Source: Kyrpidia tusciae DSM 2912 (GTDB lineage: Bacteria > Bacillota > Bacilli > Kyrpidiales > Kyrpidiaceae). From it: DNA of 64,000 nucleotides. A program made the position numbers and the translations under genes. Where the stretch lies: contig NC_014098.1 in assembly GCF_000092905.1 (NCBI RefSeq), positions 1,178,001-1,242,000 of the forward strand, in the 5' to 3' direction. This document shows, in pieces, positions 7,339 through 16,381 of the stretch. Each line of letters opens with the position of its first letter. The first letter of the stretch is position 1. The notes beneath the pieces were generated by a model that had not been told where the DNA came from, did no database searches, and was given only the letters and a program-made list of their open reading frames with translations.

Positions 7339-8250
7339 TCATGGGTTGACCTTATGTTGGCCTCGGAAACCCGCGATTATACGGCTGGACAGGGCTCTCC
7401 GTCGCCTGGAGACGGAGTCGCCGGTGGTGCCGCCCGGCGTCAGGCGAATGCGGAGCCCGGTGAGCGTCCGCTCAAAGCGAACTTCCGTCCCAATGGAGGC
7501 GGCCCGCTGGTGCATGAGTGTTACGCCGTAATGCCCCTCTTTTTGTCCGCGATCCCAACTTTCCTCCTGTTGCCCGTCGTCAGTGATGATCAACTCCCAC
7601 CGTCCTCCGGACCGGGTCCAAGTGAGAAACACCCGCCGTGCTGCTCCGTGTTTGACGGCGTTCACCACTGCTTCCCGGCAGATGGCTGCGAGAACCGGCC
7701 ACGCGACGGGAGCCAGTTCCGGCGCATCGCCGGCGATCACGACCTGTGCGCCGAAACCGGCGGCGAACTCCTCGAGATGGGTTTTCCACGTGTGTTCATC
7801 CACCGAGTCGCCAATCCCAGGCCGCAGATCGAGGATCGTTTTGCGCAGTTCACTGTCGACCTCCCGGAGGGCGTCTTCGATCTCCCCCAGGTGTACACTG
7901 GCCGGATGTCCGGCCGGAAGTTTTATTCGGGCATGGTTCAGTTGCACGCCGATAAAAAAGAGGGTTTGCCCAATGTCGTCGTGAAGTTTCTCGGCCATTC
8001 TCTTATGCTCGGATGCGACGAGCTCCCGTTCCCGTGCCTGGGCGATCTCGTCATGCAAGGCGTCCAGCCTGGCAAAAAGCCGCCTGGAAATGAGGGCCGT
8101 AACCAAACCTGCAAGGACGGCGGTAATCCAGTTGGAGGTTTCCATGGGAAGAAGGCTGAGCACCCAAGGAGTATGTCGAATCAGTTCAAAAAGGGCGACG
8201 ACCACGGCGGGGACGATGAGCAAGGCACGCCGAACAGCGCGTTCGTTCAC
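7339..8250 (-). CDS. HPK7-type sensor histidine kinase (orphan)
   Basis: 303 residues, GTG start behind GAGAGGTGATC. Two membrane segments (about 8-24 and 40-56), a short coiled region, then the dimerisation/phosphoacceptor motif KRMAEKLHDDIGQTLFFIGV with the likely phospho-histidine at H90. The ATPase domain has REAVVNAVKHGA (N box), ITDDGQ and HYGVTLMHQRA. This is the NarL/DesK-partner class. A response regulator normally sits beside such kinases; none is seen here. The short outside loop suggests sensing in or at the membrane. It is followed by the small membrane protein. Confidence 0.85.
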   Translation of the reverse strand: MNERAVRRALLIVPAVVVALFELIRHTPWVLSLLPMETSNWITAVLAGLVTALISRRLFARLDALHDEIAQARERELVASEHKRMAEKLHDDIGQTLFFIGVQLNHARIKLPAGHPASVHLGEIEDALREVDSELRKTILDLRPGIGDSVDEHTWKTHLEEFAAGFGAQVVIAGDAPELAPVAWPVLAAICREAVVNAVKHGAARRVFLTWTRSGGRWELIITDDGQQEESWDRGQKEGHYGVTLMHQRAASIGTEVRFERTLTGLRIRLTPGGTTGDSVSRRRRALSSRIIAGFRGQHKVNP

Positions 8251-8384
8251 GGGGGATCACCTCTCTTGCTCGAACAGGCTTCTCCTGTATTGTGAGGGAT
8301 CCGGGAAGGTTTCGCAAGGGAGTGGAAAGACGGTTAATGTGGCGTGGGGCTAGGCAGTCGAACATTCCTCAGTGCTGCCACACT

Positions 8385-8392
8385 CATACATT
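8385..8392 (+). promoter_or_regulatory. candidate sporulation-type -10 element (sigma-E-like)
   Basis: CATACATT matches the sigma-E -10 pattern CATACAnT, 28 bases before the ATG at 8421. No convincing -35 is at the usual distance, so this is only a hint that the glycosyltransferase operon is made in the mother cell. Confidence 0.25.
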
Positions 8393-8420
8393 GGAAGGAA
8401 GGTGGAGGGAGGGGCGAAGA

Positions 8421-9611
8421 ATGAAGGTGGTGGCTTTTGGATCGGAGACACTTTCCCGTTTTCCCTATCGCGACCTGTTGGAGGTGCTCCCGGCCGAATG
8501 CCGGTATTATGTGGGCGCAGGTTCCGACTCGGGCGGTTCAGGTCTCGACAAGTATGCCGATGTGGAGGATGTCGTTCGTGACATCTCTGTTGAGGATTGC
8601 CGGCGACTGCCCGCGGATGAAACCACGGCCATCGTGACCGAACCGCTGTGGGTGTCTGCCTTCGGGGGTTGGCGCCCGGAGCGCATGGTCGCCGTGATGG
8701 CTGATCTTTCTTTCAGCACGGCTGCCCAGCGCCGCTGGGCGAACCTCGTTGCGGCTGTTGCAGACGCTGTATTTGTTCGATCGGAAACTCAGTATCTTCA
8801 ATGGTGCTTTCAGCGGCCAACGGTATTTTTTTGGGATCCATACCGCTGCCGGCAAGAAGCGGTGCACTGGGCGTCGCGGGTTATAGGGGCGCTGGAGGAT
8901 CCTGAGGAACTCAGAGGACTGGAAAAGGAACAGTGGCACTCGCGACTGAAGGAATATCAAGGCTTTGTGGGGCGGGAAGAAATCGCCGAAAAGGCTCTCT
9001 ATTTCTCGGCGGCCTACCGGTACCTCTTGGAGGATCCCGCGGCCCGGGAGGACCTTCTTGCTTCTTTTGAACGGGCCGTGGCGTCGGGGCGTGCCGATTG
9101 CCTCGTCACGCATTACCGGTTTTTGTCCGCTATTCTGGCGAAGCAGGGGCGTTTGGAGGAGGCGGTTCAGGCCTACGGGGTGACTGCGCTGGACCAAGCT
9201 GCCAAATGGGAGTATGAACGTTTGCTGACGTGGCTGGAGGATGGACGGCAGGCGCTGGTCCGGGCCCGGCTCTTTCTGCTCAATGATGACCTGCGTTCGG
9301 CCCGGGAAGTGCTGAGTGAAACAGATGGGGAGGAAGCGGGACGACTCCGATTGGAAATCGCTTGGCGGACAGGTTATCCGGACCAGGCTTTTCGCGAGGT
9401 CGCGCCGGCGGATTGCAAAACCCATTCGCTGCCCCAAGCGGTCGAGATTCTTGAGGGCCTTTTCCACTGGCTTCAAGGAGACCGCCCCGGGGCGATTCAC
9501 CATTTTCTCCGGGCCGCCGCCGAAGACCCCAACGCCCTTGGTTACATTCTTGAAATGGACGAGGCGGAAAGTCTTCTTGAGCAAATCCGCCGGGGAGAAA
9601 GAGCGTCATGA
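8421..9611 (+). CDS. glycosyltransferase-like N domain fused to a TPR-like helical domain
   Basis: 396 residues, ATG behind GGAGGGAGGGG. The first 150 residues look like the N-terminal half of a GT-B transferase (TAIVTEPLWVSAFGGW, VAVMADLSF, ADAVFVRSE), but no donor-binding C-terminal Rossmann domain follows. From about residue 170 the protein is an all-helical repeat region (EEIAEKALYFSAAYRYLLED, EEAVQAYGVTALDQAA, AIHHFLRAAAEDPNALGY) typical of TPR-like superhelices. It is the first gene of a three-gene operon with two glycosyltransferases, coupled by ATGA overlaps. It may position an acceptor rather than catalyse transfer. The function is inferred from context. Confidence 0.55.
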   Translation: MKVVAFGSETLSRFPYRDLLEVLPAECRYYVGAGSDSGGSGLDKYADVEDVVRDISVEDCRRLPADETTAIVTEPLWVSAFGGWRPERMVAVMADLSFSTAAQRRWANLVAAVADAVFVRSETQYLQWCFQRPTVFFWDPYRCRQEAVHWASRVIGALEDPEELRGLEKEQWHSRLKEYQGFVGREEIAEKALYFSAAYRYLLEDPAAREDLLASFERAVASGRADCLVTHYRFLSAILAKQGRLEEAVQAYGVTALDQAAKWEYERLLTWLEDGRQALVRARLFLLNDDLRSAREVLSETDGEEAGRLRLEIAWRTGYPDQAFREVAPADCKTHSLPQAVEILEGLFHWLQGDRPGAIHHFLRAAAEDPNALGYILEMDEAESLLEQIRRGERAS

Positions 9612-10339
9612 TTCGCCCGGTGCGCAGATCCTCCGGTAATCGCTTGACGGCCATGATGCAGGTTCGCAATGAAGCGGACCGCTATTTGGACACCGTGCTT
9701 CGGTGCCTGTCGGAATTTGTCGATGACGTGGTAATCGTGGATGACGCCAGTACCGACGGGACCCCCGAGCTTTGTCGCGATTTTAAGAAAGTCGTCAAAT
9801 TAGTCGTTCTACCCGAATCTCAATTTCGGCGGGAGTGGAAATTGCGTGCCCTGCTCTGGGATGTGGCCGTCTCCATCCACCCGGATTGGCTGCTCGCCGT
9901 GGATGCGGACGAATTATATGAGGACCGCGCGAAGGAAGAGATCCGGGCTCTGATCGATCAGGACCAGTACGATTGGGTGGCTTTCCGGATGTTCGACATG
10001 TGGGGAGGCCTGACCCATTACCGAGAGGACGAACATTGGAACCTTCACAAACGTTACACCGTTACCTTGGTCCGTTTCCTCCCGGGGTATCATTACTTTT
10101 TTCCGCCGATGGATCTACACGTCCCCCGCGTTCCCCTATCCTATGGCCCCCTTCCTGGCCTGTGTTCGCCGATTCGGATCAAACACCTCGGGTGGGTGGG
10201 CTCCGGGGAGTATCTTCAGCAAAAATATGAGCGCTATATGGCCCTGGATCCCGACGGCCGCTGGGGAAGCCTTGCCCAGTACCGCTCGATCCTCGAACCG
10301 AATCCCCGTTTGGTGGAGTGGAGGGAAGACGGAGAATGA
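9608..10339 (+). CDS. family 2 glycosyltransferase
   Basis: 243 residues, ATG overlapping the previous stop (ATGA). GT-A fold: LTAMMQVRNEADRYLDTVLR, VIVDDASTDGTPELC (nucleotide binding) and LLAVDADELYED (DxD metal site). The C-terminal part has VTLVRFLPGYHYFF and IKHLGWVGSGEYLQQKYERY, common in enzymes that work on cell-surface glycans. It would add a sugar from an NDP donor in the cytoplasm; acceptor unknown. It is coupled on both sides in the 8421-11475 operon. Confidence 0.8.
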   Translation: MIRPVRRSSGNRLTAMMQVRNEADRYLDTVLRCLSEFVDDVVIVDDASTDGTPELCRDFKKVVKLVVLPESQFRREWKLRALLWDVAVSIHPDWLLAVDADELYEDRAKEEIRALIDQDQYDWVAFRMFDMWGGLTHYREDEHWNLHKRYTVTLVRFLPGYHYFFPPMDLHVPRVPLSYGPLPGLCSPIRIKHLGWVGSGEYLQQKYERYMALDPDGRWGSLAQYRSILEPNPRLVEWREDGE

Positions 10340-11475
10340 GAGTGGGGATTCTGACGCACAGCTTTGTTGACGGGTACAATGGCCGATTTGAAAGGGTTTT
10401 TGCGGGCGGGTTGGAACGCTACATGTTTGATCTGGCTCTTTTGCTTCAGGACTTGGGAATGCGGCCGGAAATCCACCAACTGTCCTTTCAAGGTGCATTT
10501 TCCAGTCAGGTCGGTGGGATTGACGTCTATGGACACGCATGTGGCCCCGACGATGCCGTGAAGGTGTTTGAACAGATGGCGGATGCCGTGGATGGGCCTG
10601 TGATTTATGCCAGTTTCCTCTGGCATCCCCTTCGCTTCCGCCCCCACAGTATTGGAATTTGTCATGGAATCAACTGGGATCGGGGCGACGGCTCCGCCCA
10701 GGAGAAAGCCCAGGTGGCCGGTGCCATCCAAGGGGCGTTAGATCATCTGCAGCGGATCGTGTCCGTGGATTCACAGTTTGTGACCTACTGCCGGTCGGTG
10801 TGCACTTTTAACGATCCGCGAAAATTGGTGTTTATCCCGAATCATGTGGATACTCGCCGGTTTCGCCCTGACCCCGGGATGCGGCGGGCTGATCAAGTGC
10901 GGGTACTATTTCCTCGGCGCATCAGCTGGGAGCGGGGCGTGATTCCCATGATGATTGTGGCGGACCGGATTCTGGCCCGGCATCCGGATGTGGTGGTGGA
11001 GTTTGCGGGGGATGTGGTGGAAGGTAATCCCATAACCCGGGTGTTTCGATTCTGGATGAAAGAACACCCCCACCGCCATCGCCTCCTTCACCATGTGCTG
11101 TCCTTTTCGGAGATGGTCCGCGCCTATCAAAAGGCCGACATCGTGGTGATCCCCAGCATTTTTTCCGAGGGAACTTCGTTTTCTTGTTTAGAAGCCCTCA
11201 GTTGCGGGGCGGCGGTGGTGGCCACCGATGTCGGGGGGTTGAACGATCTGGTGATCGACGGGTATAACGGCCTGTTGGTGCCGCCGGATTTTGAAGCGTT
11301 GGAAGCGGCGGTGGGGCGCTGCATTGAGAATCGGGGCCTGCGTAGAGCTCTGGGGCGCAAAGCCCGGGAGACGGCCCGGGCTTTTGACCGGTCTCGCTGG
11401 CGGCTCCGGTGGAGCCGGGTGCTCAGACCATGGTTGGCCGATTGGGCCGCCCGGTCTCCCGGGGCCGTGGATTGA
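10336..11475 (+). CDS. family 4 glycosyltransferase
   Basis: 379 residues, ATG overlapping the previous stop. GT-B fold with an N-terminal acceptor domain (LTHSFVDGYN, GGLERYMFDLALLLQDLG), VFIPNHVDTRRFRPD at the domain joint, and the donor-binding EGTSFSCLEALSCGAAVVAT signature with its two glutamates 8 residues apart, followed by DVGGLNDLVIDGYNGLLVPP. It transfers a sugar from a nucleotide donor with retention. It is the last gene of the plus-strand operon and ends 8 bases from the convergent TPR-glycosyltransferase operon. Confidence 0.85.
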   Translation: MRVGILTHSFVDGYNGRFERVFAGGLERYMFDLALLLQDLGMRPEIHQLSFQGAFSSQVGGIDVYGHACGPDDAVKVFEQMADAVDGPVIYASFLWHPLRFRPHSIGICHGINWDRGDGSAQEKAQVAGAIQGALDHLQRIVSVDSQFVTYCRSVCTFNDPRKLVFIPNHVDTRRFRPDPGMRRADQVRVLFPRRISWERGVIPMMIVADRILARHPDVVVEFAGDVVEGNPITRVFRFWMKEHPHRHRLLHHVLSFSEMVRAYQKADIVVIPSIFSEGTSFSCLEALSCGAAVVATDVGGLNDLVIDGYNGLLVPPDFEALEAAVGRCIENRGLRRALGRKARETARAFDRSRWRLRWSRVLRPWLADWAARSPGAVD

Positions 11476-11483
11476 AGCGTCTT

Positions 11484-13037
11484 CTAAAACGGGGGTTCGG
11501 AGAGGGCGGCCAGGAGCTGTCGGCTGTGGAGGGCCCACGGCAGGGGTTCCGGGAGAACTCTGGCTGCCACGTCGGGGACAAGGCGCTGGAAGGTGCGCAC
11601 CGCCGCCAGGAATCGCCCAACCCGGGGTGCAACCCGATGGGGGTACATCCCCGCGGCGAGGGCGAACCATTTGGCAGCCAGGGTGTCGAGGTCGCTTTCC
11701 AGAGCCAACCATCCGGCCAAAAGGGCTTCCTGGTACGTCGGCTCGGAGGAAAGGCTCAAATACTGCCGGGCCCACGTGGCGATTTGTTCGCGGGGAACGC
11801 TCAGCAGATGCAACGGCCTGGGAGGGAGAAGGTCTATTGAAGGATCCGCAGATCCCCGGTCGGGAGGGGGCACCGGAGCCCCCACGTCCGCATTTTTCAT
11901 AGGCACCGACTGATTTCCACCTTGAGCGCTGTTCATATCGAACAAACATTTCAATTCGGCCAGCCGGCGCCCCGCCGGTTCATAGCCGGGGTGAGTCTGG
12001 AGAGCCCGTTGATAATGGTCCATCGCCTCCTCCCATAACCACAACCGTTCACAGGCGATACCGGCCAGATAATGACTTCGATACGTTCCCGCCCCGGACG
12101 CCGAACTGTAGCGGCCGTCACAAGGGCCCAACGCCAGGCAATGGTCCAGGAGGGGCAGAGCCAGGTCCGCCCGATCGTCGTCCAGGTGCAGGATGGCCCT
12201 CCACTCGAAAAGATCGACAAAATCGCGGTAAAAAGCGGCCGCTTCCCGGAGCAGTTGTGCGGCCTCCCGCCGGCGGCCCAGTTCACGGAGGCAGTAAGCC
12301 GTTTTCATCACCAAGTCTGACGTGTACCCCGTAAAGACGGGGGCTGACTCCAGGGCCCGCTCAAAGGCTGTCAGTGCTTCCTTATAACGGGCTTGTTGGA
12401 ACTGCTCCGTTCCCCAGGCGTAAAGGAGCACGGGATCCTCGGGACGCTGAGCCAGGGCTCTTTTCAACAGGCGCTCGTTGCGCTCATTTTTCTTTCTCCT
12501 GCGGATCACCTCATCGACATACCCCTCGTGCCAAAGGACCAGGTCGGAGAACCGAATCCCATCGCCGTACGCCGCCCGGATGGCAGAGGCGGTTTCCTCG
12601 TGGATGACCCCTTGAAATCGAATCTGCGGGTCATTCCGGAACAGGCGGCAGGCCGCATCCGTCACATATTCGCCTGAAGAACCGTCCCCGATCCGATGGC
12701 GGATCTGCAAAAAATATCCTTTTACATCTCGGTCCGCCAGGAGGCGGCCCAGGTACCCCGAATCCGGAGGCACGAGGGTTTCATCGGCGTCCATTACCAG
12801 AATCCACGGCATCCGAGCGGCTTCCAGCCCCGCGTTGCGAGCTTGGGAAAAATCGTCCGCCCAGGGGATGTCGAGAATCTTCGCTCCGAAGGAAGCGGCG
12901 ATCTCCCGGGTCCGGTCTGTAGATCCGGTGTCCACCATGATGATCTCTGACACGTAGGGGGCGACGGAAGTCAGGCAGCGTGGCAAAAAGTCTTCTTCAT
13001 TGCGCACAATCATGCAGAGCGAGATGTCAAAGGGCAT
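11484..13037 (-). CDS. TPR-containing family 2 glycosyltransferase (third of three paralogues)
   Basis: 517 residues. The N-terminal GT-A domain (about 1-220) has SLCMIVRNEEDFLPRCLTSV, IIMVDTGSTDRTREIA, the WADDFSQARNAGLEAA motif, and ILVMDADETL (DxD). TPR-like helices follow (EALTAFERALESAPVFTGY, EAMDHYQRALQTHPGYEPAG), then a Pro-rich linker near residues 385-410 and a further helical region. This GT2-TPR arrangement is shared by SunS-like and other protein-modifying transferases. Its start overlaps the upstream paralogue's end by 11 bases. The acceptor is probably the repeat protein at the head of the operon. Confidence 0.8.
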   Translation of the reverse strand: MPFDISLCMIVRNEEDFLPRCLTSVAPYVSEIIMVDTGSTDRTREIAASFGAKILDIPWADDFSQARNAGLEAARMPWILVMDADETLVPPDSGYLGRLLADRDVKGYFLQIRHRIGDGSSGEYVTDAACRLFRNDPQIRFQGVIHEETASAIRAAYGDGIRFSDLVLWHEGYVDEVIRRRKKNERNERLLKRALAQRPEDPVLLYAWGTEQFQQARYKEALTAFERALESAPVFTGYTSDLVMKTAYCLRELGRRREAAQLLREAAAFYRDFVDLFEWRAILHLDDDRADLALPLLDHCLALGPCDGRYSSASGAGTYRSHYLAGIACERLWLWEEAMDHYQRALQTHPGYEPAGRRLAELKCLFDMNSAQGGNQSVPMKNADVGAPVPPPDRGSADPSIDLLPPRPLHLLSVPREQIATWARQYLSLSSEPTYQEALLAGWLALESDLDTLAAKWFALAAGMYPHRVAPRVGRFLAAVRTFQRLVPDVAARVLPEPLPWALHSRQLLAALSEPPF

Positions 13038-14370
13038 GACTTGCCACCTCCCCGAGTTGTATCTGAGCGATCTCCAGGCGAACGGCGAGGATCAGGGATT
13101 GAAAGGGTGTAGAGTCTGTTATCCTGCACAGGTGCCGCTCCGCATCCGCCAGACGCCGGCTTACCCCGGGTGATAAAGTCGTGGAACCGATCCTCCTTGT
13201 TTGCCGGCCCTTCGGATCGCCTGCGGCCCAGGTGGCCCAAAAATCCGAAGCCGCCTTTTCCCCCCGGATGACACGGAGAATAGCCGCGATTCGAAGGGCG
13301 GCCGGCCGCAGGGCCGGCTGAAAGGTCAGCGCGGCTTTAAACCACATCAGGGCGGCGTCGTATACCCGGAGTTGTTCCGCGGCGGCACCGAGGGCGAAAC
13401 AGGGAAGATACGTTCCCATTCTTTCTTCTCGATGGAACATCGAAGGAGCAGGGCCGAGCTCCACAGCCTTGCGCAGAAATTCTGTGCCCGCCCCCCACCG
13501 GCCCAGGTCCAGAGCAATGAGGCCGGCCAGGCAGTATAAATCTGTATACTTCGGAAATAGCCGCAGACCTTCCTGAATGAGGGCGAGGGCATCCCCGGGC
13601 TGGCCGGCGGCGTAGAGACACCGGGCTTCGGTTTTATACAGAAGGTGCGCCCAGGGGGTCCGCTCCGGTTCGATCCCCCGCCTCGCCCGGCGGAAACAGG
13701 CCAGAGCCCGCGGCAGTCTTCCGGATCGCACGTATTCGACCCCGAGATTGTACCAATGAAAGGGGCGGTCCGGGTGGTCGCGGATCTCCAGGCGAAGAAG
13801 CCTCAAGTTCCGGGCGACCTTGTTGCGGCTGTTCACCGTTTCCGGGTGGTAGCCCAGGTGGCGAACTCGGACTTCACTGACGATAAAGCGGGCTTCCGGC
13901 CGGGCCCGGCAGATGGAAGGAGTGATCTGTTCGTGAACCCTGCCTTCGAATCGGTATTCCGGCCGGTTCCGGAACAAACGAACCACCGGGTTGATGACGG
14001 TGGGCTCTTGACCGGGGCCGGGCTCATGACAGATTTGGATCAGCACAGCCTCGGCCTCCGGCTCTTGTGCCACGGTGCGCAGCCCGGCCGCACCGCCGGG
14101 CTCCAGGCGCTCATCCGCATCGAGCACGAGAATCCAGTCGCCCCGGGCCCGGTCGAGACCGGCATTTCGGGCCCGGGCAAAGTCGTCCCGCCAGGGTTTA
14201 CGGATCACCCGCGCCCCGTGGCGCATGGCCAACTCAGCGCTGCCGTCATCCGAACCGGTATCCACCACGATGATTTCGTCCACGGCGCCCCGAACGCTGG
14301 TGAGACAGGCGTCCAGGTACTCTGTCTCATTCTTGACGATCATGCAGAGGGAGATCTGCGGCCGACTCAT
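13027..14370 (-). CDS. TPR-containing family 2 glycosyltransferase (second of three paralogues)
   Basis: 447 residues; ATG at 14370 follows AAGGAGGAATCGAC. GT-A domain: QISLCMIVKNETEYLDACLT, IIVVDTGSDDGSAELA, WRDDFARARNAGLDRARGDW and ILVLDADERL (DxD). The domain ends with VRHLGYHPETVNSRNKVARN LRLLRLEI, as in its upstream neighbour. TPR-like repeats follow (PRALACFRRARRGIEPERTP, DALALIQEGLRLFPKYTDLY). The start lies 44 bases inside the upstream gene and the end overlaps the downstream one, so the three are translated as a unit. Confidence 0.8.
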   Translation of the reverse strand: MSRPQISLCMIVKNETEYLDACLTSVRGAVDEIIVVDTGSDDGSAELAMRHGARVIRKPWRDDFARARNAGLDRARGDWILVLDADERLEPGGAAGLRTVAQEPEAEAVLIQICHEPGPGQEPTVINPVVRLFRNRPEYRFEGRVHEQITPSICRARPEARFIVSEVRVRHLGYHPETVNSRNKVARNLRLLRLEIRDHPDRPFHWYNLGVEYVRSGRLPRALACFRRARRGIEPERTPWAHLLYKTEARCLYAAGQPGDALALIQEGLRLFPKYTDLYCLAGLIALDLGRWGAGTEFLRKAVELGPAPSMFHREERMGTYLPCFALGAAAEQLRVYDAALMWFKAALTFQPALRPAALRIAAILRVIRGEKAASDFWATWAAGDPKGRQTRRIGSTTLSPGVSRRLADAERHLCRITDSTPFQSLILAVRLEIAQIQLGEVASHAL

Positions 14371-16351
14371 GTCGATTCCTCCTTGTCCGGCCCCGCCAGT
14401 GGGTGTGCCACCCGATTCCATCGAGAAGTTCCAATGCCCGCCCGACAGCCCTGCGCTCCTCCGCGAACCCACCCCTTTTCGGTCGGAGAGCCTCGGCTTC
14501 TTCCAGCATCCTCTTGGCGGACTGAAGGGCGGCCGCGGCAGCGGCCGGCCGGGCCCGGGAAAACCCGAGACCTGCACTTTGCTCGAACAATTCCGCCGCC
14601 TGATCCCAATGTCCCTTGTCGTAGAGCATCTCTCCCAACAGAAACAGCCCCTCGGCGTCCAACTCGCGCCGGGTAAGAAGACGGAGCAAGCGGTCTGCGG
14701 CGAGATAGACCCATCCTTCACGGTACAGGGTCTTGGCGAGAAACAGATCCATCCCGTTGCTGTGGAGGGCGGCCAGATCTTCCGCCAAGGGAATCAAGCG
14801 GTGTTGAACCGCCCGTTGGATCAGGGGCCGAAGGATGTCCGGTCCAATTGCCGCGTGGCTTTGAGTGTCCGGGGATGCGGGGCTCCCCATGAGCCTGGCG
14901 TCGATGCTTTGATAGACCGGGGGAAGTTCCAGTCTGCGGTCGAGGGATTGATCCTGAGCCCACCGGGCCAAGGCGTAATCCATGATCTCCTCCTCGCTCA
15001 GAGGGACCGGCCGGTCTCCCGAATGGATACTGAGTTCCACGATCCGGCACGCCTCCCGCCATTGACCCAAAGCCACGAGACATTGAACTCGCAGCGGCCG
15101 GTTTTCACTGCCGAGAGAGGTGTCTTCAGAATCCAGGAGCCCGATGACCTCGCCGTAGGCCCCAATATGCAGTAGCGCCCGCACCAGGCTCCGCTGGTCC
15201 GGCGGTGTTCCGGCACAGGAGGCCAATGATTTGACGAGATCGCCCTCTGGTACATCCCGGGCCGCGAGAATTTCGGCCAGCGTTTCCAAGGCCGGCTCCC
15301 ACCCCGGCCGGGCCGCCAGGGCCTGGCGTACCGACTGCTCTGCCTCTTGCAACCGCCCGAGGTCCAGGCACAGCTGGGCCGCCGCGTGGAGGGGGCGGAA
15401 GCTGTTGATCCCCGCGCTGCCGACGTGGGCACCGGGGGGAGGACAGGCCGCTGCCTGCAGATACGCCTTCAGCGCCTCCTCCCGCAACCCTTGAGCCCGC
15501 AGGGCGTCGGCGAATATCACAAAAAGATCGGCGTACTCCGGGTAGCGCTCGAGCTCCGGCCGCAGTGTCAACTCGACGTCGCGAAATTTCCCCAGGGCGA
15601 GCCAGACCATCCCCAGGTCTCGAAAGAGGGTGGGGCGGTACGGCGCCTGAAGGGGTGTCAACGAGGCCGCTCGGCTGAGCCACAGGGCAGCCCGGTCCAG
15701 GCGGCCGGCCTGGCACCAGGTGACCCCGACTTGATACGTGTAAAACGGGTGCCGGGGGTGATCCCGAAGCGCAAGCCTTAAAAGCCGGAGATTGCGCCGG
15801 ACCTTATCCCGCCGGGCGATGATCTCGGGACGATACCCATGGTGGACAATCCGCCAAGGGGCTGCAACAGCCTGGGTGGATTCCGAAAAACCTTCTTTGA
15901 CCCAAACGATTTGTTCATGAATGCGCCCTTGAAAATACACTCCGGGCTCTCGCCGAAACAGCCGAATCACCCGGTGGATCAACCGGTCGTCCATCGATGG
16001 GCCGAGGAGATTTTCAACATCGAGCCAAAAGCTTTTCGCCTCTGTATGACGGAGCACCTCCAGCCAACTCGAATCCGCGTCCCTCAGTTCCTCGTCGGCG
16101 TCCAGCCACAGGACCCACTCGGCCCGGACATGGGCGAGGCCCGCATTGCGCGCCTTCGAGAAATCGTCCTCCCAGGGGACGTGAATCACCCGGGCTCCAA
16201 AGCTCCTGGCCACCTCCGCCGTTCGGTCCCGGGATCCGGTGTCCACCACGATCCATTCGTCAGCCACACTGCGGGTGCTTTCCAGACTTTGCAAAATCGT
16301 ATCTTCCTCATCTTTTGCCAACATCATCACGCCGAGGAAGGGTTTGCTCAC
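14327..16351 (-). CDS. TPR-containing family 2 glycosyltransferase (first of three paralogues)
   Basis: 674 residues, ATG at 16351 with GGAGGGATGCCGGG upstream. GT-A domain: LGVMMLAKDEEDTILQSLES, WIVVDTGSRDRTAEVA, WEDDFSKARNAGLAHVRAEW and VLWLDADEEL (DxD). The remaining 450 residues are a long TPR-like superhelix, including EALKAYLQAAACPPPGAHVG, EAEQSVRQALAARPGWEPAL and DQAAELFEQSAGLGFSRARP. It is the longest of the three paralogues. It begins 30 bases after the end of the Thr-rich repeat protein gene, which supports that protein as its acceptor. Sugar and linkage are unknown. Confidence 0.8.
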   Translation of the reverse strand: MSKPFLGVMMLAKDEEDTILQSLESTRSVADEWIVVDTGSRDRTAEVARSFGARVIHVPWEDDFSKARNAGLAHVRAEWVLWLDADEELRDADSSWLEVLRHTEAKSFWLDVENLLGPSMDDRLIHRVIRLFRREPGVYFQGRIHEQIVWVKEGFSESTQAVAAPWRIVHHGYRPEIIARRDKVRRNLRLLRLALRDHPRHPFYTYQVGVTWCQAGRLDRAALWLSRAASLTPLQAPYRPTLFRDLGMVWLALGKFRDVELTLRPELERYPEYADLFVIFADALRAQGLREEALKAYLQAAACPPPGAHVGSAGINSFRPLHAAAQLCLDLGRLQEAEQSVRQALAARPGWEPALETLAEILAARDVPEGDLVKSLASCAGTPPDQRSLVRALLHIGAYGEVIGLLDSEDTSLGSENRPLRVQCLVALGQWREACRIVELSIHSGDRPVPLSEEEIMDYALARWAQDQSLDRRLELPPVYQSIDARLMGSPASPDTQSHAAIGPDILRPLIQRAVQHRLIPLAEDLAALHSNGMDLFLAKTLYREGWVYLAADRLLRLLTRRELDAEGLFLLGEMLYDKGHWDQAAELFEQSAGLGFSRARPAAAAAALQSAKRMLEEAEALRPKRGGFAEERRAVGRALELLDGIGWHTHWRGRTRRNRHESAADLPLHDRQE

Positions 16352-16381
16352 CCGGCATCCCTCCTATGGAACGCCCGGGGA

